Shown one piece after another: positions 8,397 to 14,855 of a stretch of 38,986 nucleotides of DNA. The position numbers and the translations under genes are program-made. Under the pieces are notes generated by a model. It searched no databases, had not been told where the DNA came from, and saw nothing but the letters and a program-made list of their open reading frames with translations. Numbering within the stretch: the first letter of the stretch is position 1; every line of letters begins with the position of its first letter. The stretch is from Porticoccus sp047635255. GTDB taxonomy: Bacteria; Pseudomonadota; Gammaproteobacteria; Pseudomonadales; Porticoccaceae. The stretch spans positions 1 to 38,986 of the forward strand of contig JBLIIR010000004.1 of NCBI GenBank assembly GCA_047635255.1, in the 5' to 3' direction.

Positions 8397-8601
8397 GTCT
8401 TTTTCTGTCTCGTAGTTAAAAGTATTAATATAAATGCGTGTAAGCGCATTCCATGAATTTCTATGGATCTATAGTTTTCAAAAGAGGTCGAATTATACTG
8501 TTGAGGAGCATTTATTGCTAGCTTCACCTGGGGGATATTCGACAGAAAAGTAAGCTGGAGATGTTTGCATTTTATCGATTCTTTTTATCGATTCTTTATT
8601 A
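8397..8601. other. Divergent intergenic region between ppa and the thiamine operon
   Basis: No gene is seen here. The ppa side holds a 6-bp inverted repeat AATGCG-TGTAAG-CGCATT (8433-8450) and a minus-strand TATAAT (8497-8492). The thiamine side holds a 13-bp tandem repeat (8571-8596). No operator of a recognised regulator could be named. Confidence 0.6.
8571..8596. repeat. Perfect 13-bp tandem duplication upstream of the thiamine promoter
   Basis: TTTATCGATTCTT occurs twice head to tail at 8571-8583 and 8584-8596, ending five bases before the proposed -35 box at 8602. Each copy contains ATCGAT, a small palindrome. It could be a pair of regulator sites or a chance duplication of AT-rich sequence acting like an UP element. 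Confidence 0.85.
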
Positions 8602-8629
8602 TTGCTATACAGCAAATATCCTGTAGAAT
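8602..8629 (+). promoter_or_regulatory. Probable sigma-70 promoter of the thiamine operon
   Basis: TTGCTA (8602-8607) and TAGAAT (8624-8629) are separated by 16 bases. Transcription would start near 8636, about 20 bases before the TPP aptamer. That is the geometry expected for a riboswitch leader. Confidence 0.6.
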
Positions 8630-8655
8630 TCTTTGCAATGCACTGTAATGGTGAA

Positions 8656-8743
8656 CATTCCTAAGGGGAGGCGATAGCCTGAGACATCTTCGGATGGACC
8701 CTTTGAACCTGATCCGGATAGTACCGGCGTAGGGATAGGACGC
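8656..8743 (+). promoter_or_regulatory. Thiamine pyrophosphate (TPP, THI-box) riboswitch aptamer
   Basis: The conserved THI-box pieces occur in order: GGGGAGGC then GCCTGAGAC (8665-8684), ACCCTTTGAACCTGATC (8698-8714), and the 3' part with GGATAGTACCGGCGTAGGGA (8716-8735). P1 can form from TCCTA (8659-8663) with TAGGA (8736-8740), and P2 from AGGC/GCCT. CTGAGA and TTGAACCTGATC are the pyrimidine- and pyrophosphate-sensing core elements in this class. The aptamer lies 60-70 bases before the receptor start on the same strand. When TPP is plentiful it should lower expression of the uptake genes. Translation control through the GAGG at 8795-8798 is plausible (see findings). Confidence 0.96.
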
Positions 8744-8804
8744 AAAATTTAACGTTCGATCTTTCCCCTTCCGGGTCTCTTGACTTTTGTTAATGAGGCT
8801 TTGT

Positions 8805-11057
8805 ATGTATTTAGTGTCTAGAAAAATAAAAACTATTCTCGCAGTTATTCTATGGGCTACATTTTACGTTATAGCTCAAAACTCTTATGCTTCCGGTGAG
8901 CTGAAAACTACCTCTGTTGATTCTCGATCTGAAGGTCCTATGGCTCAAGCCTTGGAGGCCGAAGAAGACACTTCGCTTATAAGTGAAATTTCAGAAATTG
9001 AGGAAGATGGTTTGATTGCTGAGGTCGTCGTTACAGCAAAATTTCGTGATATAAACGTATTGGATACAGGTAATAGCATTACCGTGATTAACAGCAAGAC
9101 GATTAATCGACGTGAGGCCCAGCATATTGAGCAGGTGCTCAACTTGGCACCTAATATAAATTTCTCCAGCGGCTCATCTAGAGGAAGATTTTTTCAAATC
9201 CGCGGAATTGGTGAACGCAGTCAGTATGTTGAGCCCATTAATCCCTCTGTTGGACTCTTTATAGATGGTATTGATTTTAGCGGGATTGGCGGGGCCGCAA
9301 CTATGCTTGACGTGAGACAGGTTGAAGTCTTTAGGGGGCCGCAAGGTACAAGCTACGGAGCGAATGCCATGGCAGGATTGATTGACATTCAGTCTAATAA
9401 TCCCTCACAAGAGTTTGAGGGCAGTGTGGAATCATCGTTTTCTGAATACGAAGCTCGAACATTTTCTAGTGTACTGAGCGGCCCTATAACAGACGATATG
9501 GGCTACCGTCTTGCCGTGCAGCGTTCCAAAAGAGATGGTTATGTAGAGAATGAGTTTCTTAATCGAGATGATACTAATAATATTGATGAGCAAACTGTCC
9601 GGGGAAAATTACATTGGCGGGCTAGTGATAGTCTAAATATTAAGATTGTTGGATTGTATGTTAATGCAGAAAATGGATACGATAGCTTCTCATTAGATAA
9701 TACGCGCCATACTTTATCTGATCAGCCCGGTCACGATCGCCAGGAAACATTGGCATTTTCTGTAGAGAGCACATGGAGCAATAGTGGTAATTTTGATGTG
9801 GTTTCCTTGATAGGGCACTCTAATAATGACACGGAGTACGGTTTTGATGAAGACTGGAGTTATGCAGCTATATGTTCAGATTATGCATGTAGTGGCTCAG
9901 CATATGAGTCTGTTGATAATTACAGACGTGATAGAGTAACAACAACGTTAGATTTTCGTTTGGTGTCAAATGATCAGGGATTGCTTTTTGATGATTCCAC
10001 GGATTGGGTTGCCGGAGTTTATTTTCGCGAGCAAAAAGAATCTTTATTACGTGAGTGGACCTATGATTCTGATTTTACCAGCGACTTCGATACCAAAAAT
10101 TATGCCATCTATGGGCAATTAGGAAGCCAGCTTAGCCATAACTTAAGACTAACAACTGGGTTGCGGTTGGAGTACCGGAATGCTGATTATATGGACAGAA
10201 CATCTGTTGGTTATGCAAAAGGTGAGCGTCTTTGGGGGGGGCGATTGGGGTTAGAATACTTTGCAACAAACAGTACCATGATCTATGGATTAATTTCGCG
10301 GGGCTATAAAGCAGGCGGGATTAATAGCAGCTCATCGCTAGATGCTAAAAATAAAAAGTTTGATACTGAATATTTATGGAATTATGAAACCGGTATAAAA
10401 ATGGATTGGTTTGATGGAAAATTAAATGGCCAACTAGCAGTATTTTATCAGCAGCGACACAAAATGCAGGTAAAACAATCCTTAGTGAATTGCTCCGGAG
10501 GGGGTGCGTGTACGTTTACTGATTACTTTGAGAATGCTAAAAAAGGCGCTAACTATGGCACTGAGCTGGAGCTCAACTGGCTCCCTCTTTCTGGCGTGAA
10601 TTTTTATAGCAGCTTGGGCTTATTGAAAGCAATATTTAAAGATTATGAGAGCTACTCTCATGTTGAGGTCGACAGATATGCAAGCAATCCTACCCCTAAA
10701 GATCTTAGCGGACATAAGCAGGCTCATGCGCCTTCATATCAGTTCACACTAGGCACTGAGTTAGATCTTACAGCCAATCTTGTTGCAGGGTTAGAGGTAG
10801 AGGGAAAAGGGGCGTTTAACCTTTCTCCTCGCCATAATGCAAAATCTAATCGTTATGAATTGTTAAATTCTCATTTGAGCTATAGGTATGGCGTTTGGGA
10901 TTTTTCTCTTTGGGGGAGAAATTTGACAGATCGTGATGTGATTGTGCGAGGATTTGGAAGTTTTGGTAATGATCCTCGAAAAAATTATGCACTAGAACCT
11001 TATTATCAGTTTGGTGAGCCAAGAGTGATAGGCGCAACAGTTAAGTTTAATTTTTAA
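8805..11057 (+). CDS. TonB-dependent outer membrane receptor, predicted for thiamine
   Basis: This is a 22-stranded-barrel type active transporter of the outer membrane, powered by TonB-ExbBD. With start at ATG 8805 (GAGG six bases upstream; TTG 8787 and ATG 8793 are alternatives) the protein has 750 residues. A signal peptide covers about 1-29 (cut after NSYA). An acidic stretch with several E/D/S residues follows, then a TonB-box-like EVVVTA near residue 70. The plug contains the IRGIGER and VEVFRGPQGTSYGANAMAG motifs. The barrel ends in VKFNF with the terminal phenylalanine needed for assembly. The THI riboswitch upstream and the PnuT/kinase genes downstream are the reason to assign thiamine; sequence alone would only give a generic FecA/CirA-type receptor. 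Confidence 0.93.
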   Translation: MYLVSRKIKTILAVILWATFYVIAQNSYASGELKTTSVDSRSEGPMAQALEAEEDTSLISEISEIEEDGLIAEVVVTAKFRDINVLDTGNSITVINSKTINRREAQHIEQVLNLAPNINFSSGSSRGRFFQIRGIGERSQYVEPINPSVGLFIDGIDFSGIGGAATMLDVRQVEVFRGPQGTSYGANAMAGLIDIQSNNPSQEFEGSVESSFSEYEARTFSSVLSGPITDDMGYRLAVQRSKRDGYVENEFLNRDDTNNIDEQTVRGKLHWRASDSLNIKIVGLYVNAENGYDSFSLDNTRHTLSDQPGHDRQETLAFSVESTWSNSGNFDVVSLIGHSNNDTEYGFDEDWSYAAICSDYACSGSAYESVDNYRRDRVTTTLDFRLVSNDQGLLFDDSTDWVAGVYFREQKESLLREWTYDSDFTSDFDTKNYAIYGQLGSQLSHNLRLTTGLRLEYRNADYMDRTSVGYAKGERLWGGRLGLEYFATNSTMIYGLISRGYKAGGINSSSSLDAKNKKFDTEYLWNYETGIKMDWFDGKLNGQLAVFYQQRHKMQVKQSLVNCSGGGACTFTDYFENAKKGANYGTELELNWLPLSGVNFYSSLGLLKAIFKDYESYSHVEVDRYASNPTPKDLSGHKQAHAPSYQFTLGTELDLTANLVAGLEVEGKGAFNLSPRHNAKSNRYELLNSHLSYRYGVWDFSLWGRNLTDRDVIVRGFGSFGNDPRKNYALEPYYQFGEPRVIGATVKFNF

Positions 11058-11124
11058 GATATTCCAGCCTTGACGTTATAGATTAGAGAGCAGCATTTAT
11101 TTTATTCTTTTTTTAGAGGTCGCT

Positions 11125-11373
11125 ATGGAGTTAACTATTGATATCAGCATGTATCCCAATCAAGAGAACTTTGTTGTCCCTATTGATGGGTTTATAGAGA
11201 AAATCAATAAATATAGTGACTTAAAAATAAAGACCTTTCCTACTAGCACTGTAGTGCAAGGAGAGTATGGCTATGCAATGAAGGCAGTCCAAGAAACTAT
11301 CTTGAGCTGCTATAAAGAATTTGGCATGGCAGTCTATGTGGTGAAGTATATTCCGGCCTATGAGGCTCTTTAA
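11125..11373 (+). CDS. YkoF-like thiamine/HMP-binding small protein
   Basis: An 82-residue protein without signal peptide or membrane segment. It begins with a beta strand LTIDISMYPNQE, then VPIDGFIEKINKYSDLKIKT and a TSTVVQGEYGYAMKAVQETI block. This layout (beta-alpha-beta with STxxxGE) resembles one ACT-like domain of YkoF / the thiamine-binding DUF77 type family. Bacillus YkoF binds thiamine or hydroxymethylpyrimidine with two such domains; here only one is present, so a dimer would be needed. AGAGGT precedes the ATG by about four bases. The stop lies two bases before pnuT. Placed between receptor and permease, it may bind thiamine on the cytoplasmic side. Family assignment is by eye. Confidence 0.75.
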   Translation: MELTIDISMYPNQENFVVPIDGFIEKINKYSDLKIKTFPTSTVVQGEYGYAMKAVQETILSCYKEFGMAVYVVKYIPAYEAL

Positions 11374-11375
11374 TC

Positions 11376-11969
11376 ATGGAATCATGGCTAAATTTAAGCT
11401 GGATAACTCTTGAAACATTGGCGGTAGTTCTAGCTTTTGGTTACCTGGCATTTGCTATACAAGAGAACAGCTTATGCTGGTACTTTGTTTTTTTTAGCGC
11501 AGCAATTTATGTGTGGATTTTCTTTGATGCCAGGTTATACATGGTGTCCTTGCTGAATGTCTATTATGTACTGATGTCGTTTTATGGTTGGCAGCAATGG
11601 CGAAGGGGGGGAACGCAACAAAAAGGCTTGCTTATTTCACGCTTAACACCTTTGTGTCATATCCTAGTAGTTGGCTTGGTTAGTTTGTTTTCCTTGATTA
11701 TAGGGTATTTTCTGGGTGCATATACTGATGCGGAATTGCCGTATTTGGATTCTTTTACGACGCTAGGATCAATAGTGACAACGGCAATGGTGGCAAGAAA
11801 AATTCTTGAAAATTGGCTGTATTGGATTTTTATTGATGGGGTTTCAATCTATTTGTATTTCAGCCAGAACCTTTATCAGACTGCCGTCCTTTTTGTGCTT
11901 TATGTCATATTGGCTACTTTGGGTTACTGCACTTGGCGTAAGCGCTATCTTGAGCAGAATAATCTTTGA
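11376..11969 (+). CDS. pnuT: PnuC-family permease, thiamine type (PnuT)
   Basis: PnuC-family carriers move vitamins down their gradient through the inner membrane and depend on a cytoplasmic kinase to trap the cargo. This 197-residue protein has about seven membrane segments. Family marks include WITLETLAVVLAFGYLAFA in the first segment, NSLCWYFVFF, DARLYMVSLLNVYYV and FYGWQQW, then WLYWIFIDGVSIYLYF near the end. The WxW-rich pattern is shared by nicotinamide riboside (PnuC), riboflavin (PnuX) and thiamine (PnuT) members. The TPP riboswitch and the adjacent kinase decide for thiamine. Its TGA overlaps the TTG start of the kinase gene, which argues for translational coupling. Confidence 0.92.
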   Translation: MESWLNLSWITLETLAVVLAFGYLAFAIQENSLCWYFVFFSAAIYVWIFFDARLYMVSLLNVYYVLMSFYGWQQWRRGGTQQKGLLISRLTPLCHILVVGLVSLFSLIIGYFLGAYTDAELPYLDSFTTLGSIVTTAMVARKILENWLYWIFIDGVSIYLYFSQNLYQTAVLFVLYVILATLGYCTWRKRYLEQNNL

Positions 11970-12706
11970 GCAGGGTGGAATTTCTTCTAGAGAAAACACT
12001 TTCTGGCTGGAGAGACTGGAGGACCTCTTGGTCTGATGAGCCTAGAGTTGTTAGGGAGCTACTAGGTGGGCGCACTAACCGATCTTTTTTGGTTAAATCT
12101 GGTGCCTATCAGGCAGTTGTTAGAATAAACAATGAAGATAGTATAAGTTTGGGTATCAATCGTCATCGGGAAATAGAAATACTTTCCCTGCTTCAGGAAT
12201 TCGATTTTTCTCCTCAAGTATTATTTGTGGATAGCTATACTTTAGTTAGTGATTATATTGAAGGTCATCAATGGCTTGAATCTGATTTCAACGCGCCATT
12301 AAACATAAAAAAAGTTACTAAAATTATAAATACAATTCATAGCGTCTCGCTTCCATGTCATGCTGTAAAGCGAAATTATTTAAGCTACTGTCAGTATTAC
12401 ATACGACAATTACCAGTTTCGATATGCACTTTAGAGAAATTATTTTTTGATGAGCTGCTTCATGTGGCTGCAGCTATAGACAGCCAGACCTGGGCGCCAG
12501 TAATTAATCATCATGATATTGTTCCAGGAAATCTGATAGAAGCCACTACTGGATTATTTCTGATTGATTGGGAATACGCTGCTTTTGGTCACCCAGAAAT
12601 AGATTTAGTTAGACTGCATGGGTTAAGTGATAAAAGTGCAATAAATGAGAAGATATTTTTTTTACAGCAGGGCATTGATAGGCTTTGGTCTCTCGTGCAA
12701 AGTTAG
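11966..12706 (+). CDS. APH-fold kinase, predicted thiamine kinase
   Basis: A soluble 246-residue choline/ethanolamine/aminoglycoside-kinase fold protein. The catalytic loop reads HHDIVPGN (182-189) and the metal-binding segment LIDWEYAAFG (199-208); the N-lobe has GGRTNRSFLVK with the ATP-contacting lysine. These fit thiamine kinase ThiK and its YcfN relatives as well as other APH members. The operon context supports phosphorylation of incoming thiamine to thiamine phosphate, trapping it in the cell. A ThiL-type or pyrophosphokinase step would still be needed to reach TPP and is not in the window. The start is uncertain: TTG 11966 overlaps the pnuT stop, and GTG 11975 is an alternative. The stop overlaps that of convergent tatC. 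Confidence 0.88.
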   Translation: MSRVEFLLEKTLSGWRDWRTSWSDEPRVVRELLGGRTNRSFLVKSGAYQAVVRINNEDSISLGINRHREIEILSLLQEFDFSPQVLFVDSYTLVSDYIEGHQWLESDFNAPLNIKKVTKIINTIHSVSLPCHAVKRNYLSYCQYYIRQLPVSICTLEKLFFDELLHVAAAIDSQTWAPVINHHDIVPGNLIEATTGLFLIDWEYAAFGHPEIDLVRLHGLSDKSAINEKIFFLQQGIDRLWSLVQS

Positions 12707-13452
12707 CTTGCTGCACTTTTTTCTATTGATTCAGGTTTAATGAATTTGCTAGAAGCAATGCCTAGCTCAAACAATAGCCACATGGGTATCGCTAGAAGAA
12801 TTTGTGAAATTATATCCGGCGGAGTCAGTAGCATCCCTAGCACAAAGCATACAACAAACACATAAGGGCGTCTCTTTGCTAATTGGGTTGGATTTACGAG
12901 GCCCATCCATGACAGAATTACTATTGCGATGGGAATCTCAAAGCTCAAGCCGAATGCAAAAAATAACTTAAGGACAAAATCGAGATAACTTCGAATATCC
13001 GTCATTACCAGTACACCCTCTGGGCTTACGCTCGTGAAAAATTTAAAGATTAAAGGGAAAACAATATGGTAGGCAAAAGCCATGCCTCCATAAAAGAGAG
13101 CAACACTAGAAAGAAATAATGGGACTACTATTTTTTTTTCACGTTGATATAGGCCCGGGGCGACAAAAGCCCATATCTGATAAAGAATAAATGGCATTGC
13201 AGCAAATACGGATAATACCAAGGCTAGCTTAAAAGGGGTTAAAAATGGTGATGTTACATCGGTAGCAATCATCGAGGATGCCGCTGGCAGATGAGCTGTC
13301 AGAGGCTCTGATATGTAAATATAGAGCTCATTACTATAAGCAAATAAGCCTAGAAAAATAATAAAAATCACCACGATACATTGTAGTAGTCGATTTCTCA
13401 CCTCTAGGAGATGAATTACCATCGGTTGCATTGATGATTGCGTATCGGTCAT
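12703..13452 (-). CDS. tatC: Sec-independent protein translocase TatC
   Basis: TatC is the six-span inner membrane receptor that, with TatB, reads the twin-arginine signal peptide of folded export substrates. The 249 residues show the family N-terminus MVIHLLEVRNRLLQC (the common HLxELRxRL pattern, with V for L/E at one place), the periplasmic PFLTPFKLALVLSVF, the YQIWAFVAPGLYQREK segment with its conserved glutamate, and FGLSFEIPI. The start ATG overlaps the tatB TGA as ATGA. Its stop overlaps the stop of the convergent kinase gene by four bases, so no room exists for a terminator between the two units. Confidence 0.97.
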   Translation of the reverse strand: MTDTQSSMQPMVIHLLEVRNRLLQCIVVIFIIFLGLFAYSNELYIYISEPLTAHLPAASSMIATDVTSPFLTPFKLALVLSVFAAMPFILYQIWAFVAPGLYQREKKIVVPLFLSSVALFYGGMAFAYHIVFPLIFKFFTSVSPEGVLVMTDIRSYLDFVLKLFFAFGLSFEIPIAIVILSWMGLVNPTQLAKRRPYVFVVCFVLGMLLTPPDIISQILLAIPMWLLFELGIASSKFIKPESIEKSAAS

Positions 13453-13727
13453 TTGGAGTCATCTTCAGGAGTAATGACGGCGGCCTCTTTTATTGTAGTG
13501 GCGGTGGTTTTTAGGTCACGTATAATTTTCTCATTATGCAGTTGTCGTTTGATGTCATCCATGCCCACCTCATCTTCTAGTTGCTGGCGTGCAGATGAAA
13601 ACACTTGCTTAAGTCTGCCTAGCCAGAGGCTGACAGAGCGAACCGCCTGAGGCAATCGCTTCGGCCCCATTACGATTAAAGATATCACAGCAATTACAAG
13701 TAGCTCCAAGAAGCCAATATCAAGCAT
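13449..13727 (-). CDS. tatB: Sec-independent protein translocase TatB
   Basis: TatB forms the substrate-receptor complex with TatC. This 92-residue protein has the single N-terminal membrane helix MLDIGFLELLVIAVISLIVM with the conserved glutamate at position 8, the hinge GPKRLPQAVR and an amphipathic, charged helix to about residue 70. The short C-terminal tail (E. coli TatB is about 170 residues) is within the range seen in other bacteria. The ATGA overlap with tatC points to coupled translation. TatA rather than TatB is excluded because E8 and the longer amphipathic helix follow the TatB pattern and a separate tatA lies upstream. Confidence 0.93.
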   Translation of the reverse strand: MLDIGFLELLVIAVISLIVMGPKRLPQAVRSVSLWLGRLKQVFSSARQQLEDEVGMDDIKRQLHNEKIIRDLKTTATTIKEAAVITPEDDSK

Positions 13728-13781
13728 GGATTTAACCTATTTTTATATGTTGAAAATAGTGAGCATTAGACATAAAAGTAG

Positions 13782-14006
13782 TTATTTTGCGGTCTTTTCA
13801 TCATCATCATGCTTAATATTGGTTTTGACCTGCTCCTCTGTGGATGCATCATTAGGTTCTGTGTTTGATGTGTTACTGGATACGGAGTCTTTGAAGCCCT
13901 TTACTGCTCCCCCTAAATCAGACCCAATGCTGCGTATTTTTTTTGTTCCAAAAATTATTGCAACAATGACCAAAATAATGAGTAGTTCTTGCCAGCCAGG
14001 TATCAT
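13782..14006 (-). CDS. tatA: Sec-independent protein translocase TatA
   Basis: TatA multimerises to form or weaken the membrane for passage of folded Tat substrates. The 74-residue protein has a single membrane helix WQELLIILVIVAIIFGTKK, the FG hinge, and an amphipathic helix SDLGGAVKGFK, followed by a polar tail rich in N, T, E and D. The usual KLPxLG is replaced by KKIRSIG, a mild departure. It lies 54 bases before tatB and 38 bases after hisE on the minus strand, and is likely in the same transcript as the his and ubi genes upstream. Confidence 0.95.
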   Translation of the reverse strand: MIPGWQELLIILVIVAIIFGTKKIRSIGSDLGGAVKGFKDSVSSNTSNTEPNDASTEEQVKTNIKHDDDEKTAK

Positions 14007-14044
14007 AGCGGTATCTCTTTTTTGTGATCTAAATTATTTCAATA

Positions 14045-14389
14045 TTAAGTTTGTTGGGTTTTGATTCGTTGTTTTTTCTCTTCAAGGCCTGATAAATTAA
14101 ACCGACGTTCCAGTTCTTTCAGAACTGATTGGGCGTTCTCCCCTAAATGAGATAGCATAACTAACGAATGAAACCATAAGTCTGCTGTTTCATAGATTAA
14201 TTTTTCAGTATCCCCAGTTTGCTCTGCATCCCGAGCAGCCAGAAGAGTCTCGATGCTCTCTTCCCCAACCTTTTCTAGAATTTTATTTAATCCTTGATGG
14301 TGAAGACTGGCCACATAGGAATCCTTAGGATCAGATTTTCTTCGAGCCTCAATAGACTCCGTTAGCTTAGTTAACACATCAGTATTCAT
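14045..14389 (-). CDS. hisE: Phosphoribosyl-ATP pyrophosphatase
   Basis: HisE hydrolyses phosphoribosyl-ATP to phosphoribosyl-AMP, step two of histidine synthesis. The 114-residue protein carries the MazG-like fold marks GLNKILEKVGEES, a four-helix core with EExxE-type metal ligands, and YETADLWFHSLVML. It is a stand-alone protein; enteric bacteria have a HisI-HisE fusion, while pseudomonads keep the two apart as here. The ATGA overlap with hisI (14386-14389) indicates coupled translation of consecutive pathway steps. Confidence 0.95.
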   Translation of the reverse strand: MNTDVLTKLTESIEARRKSDPKDSYVASLHHQGLNKILEKVGEESIETLLAARDAEQTGDTEKLIYETADLWFHSLVMLSHLGENAQSVLKELERRFNLSGLEEKKQRIKTQQT

Positions 14390-14769
14390 GTATAGATGTC
14401 TCCTGGGCTTTTAATGACAGGATCTACTGTAAGCCATTCTCCGTCCTGCAATACCCTATAAAAACATGAAGCTCTTCCAGTATGGCATGCTATACCACCT
14501 ATTTGATCAACCTGCAAAATTAGCACGTCGCTATCGCAGTCGAGACGTATTTCTTTTACATGCTGAACATGTCCAGACTCCTCACCTTTATACCACAGTT
14601 TTTTGCGGGATCGAGACCAATAAATAGCACGTTGTTCTTGTGCTGTGAGCGCCAATGCTTCGCGATTCATCCAGGCAAGCATCAGCACTCTACCTGAAGT
14701 AACATCTTGCGCCACGGCGGGAAGTAAGCCGTTTTTATCCCAAGTAATTTTGTTAAGAAAATTATCCAT
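14386..14769 (-). CDS. hisI: Phosphoribosyl-AMP cyclohydrolase
   Basis: HisI opens the purine ring of phosphoribosyl-AMP, step three of histidine synthesis, using zinc and magnesium. The 127 residues show GLLPAVAQDVTSGRVLMLAWMN at the start (split for description), AIYWSRSRKKLWYKGEESGH, the acidic metal site DCDSDVLIL and the zinc motif CHTGRASCFY. Length is normal for the unfused form. It is separated from ubiB by 86 bases and could have its own promoter there, though none is convincing. The rest of the his pathway lies elsewhere. Confidence 0.96.
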   Translation of the reverse strand: MDNFLNKITWDKNGLLPAVAQDVTSGRVLMLAWMNREALALTAQEQRAIYWSRSRKKLWYKGEESGHVQHVKEIRLDCDSDVLILQVDQIGGIACHTGRASCFYRVLQDGEWLTVDPVIKSPGDIYT

Positions 14770-14855
14770 AGTGGTTATTATGACATCTGTTGTTATATCA
14801 GCAATCTTGATTTTAGAAAATAGGCTTAAGTACTGAAAATCATTGCATGATACTG

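Noticed and set aside
14045..14769. hisI and hisE as a broken hisIE fusion gene
   Set aside because: Each is full length with its own start and stop and an ATGA overlap; separate genes are normal in pseudomonad-type gammaproteobacteria.
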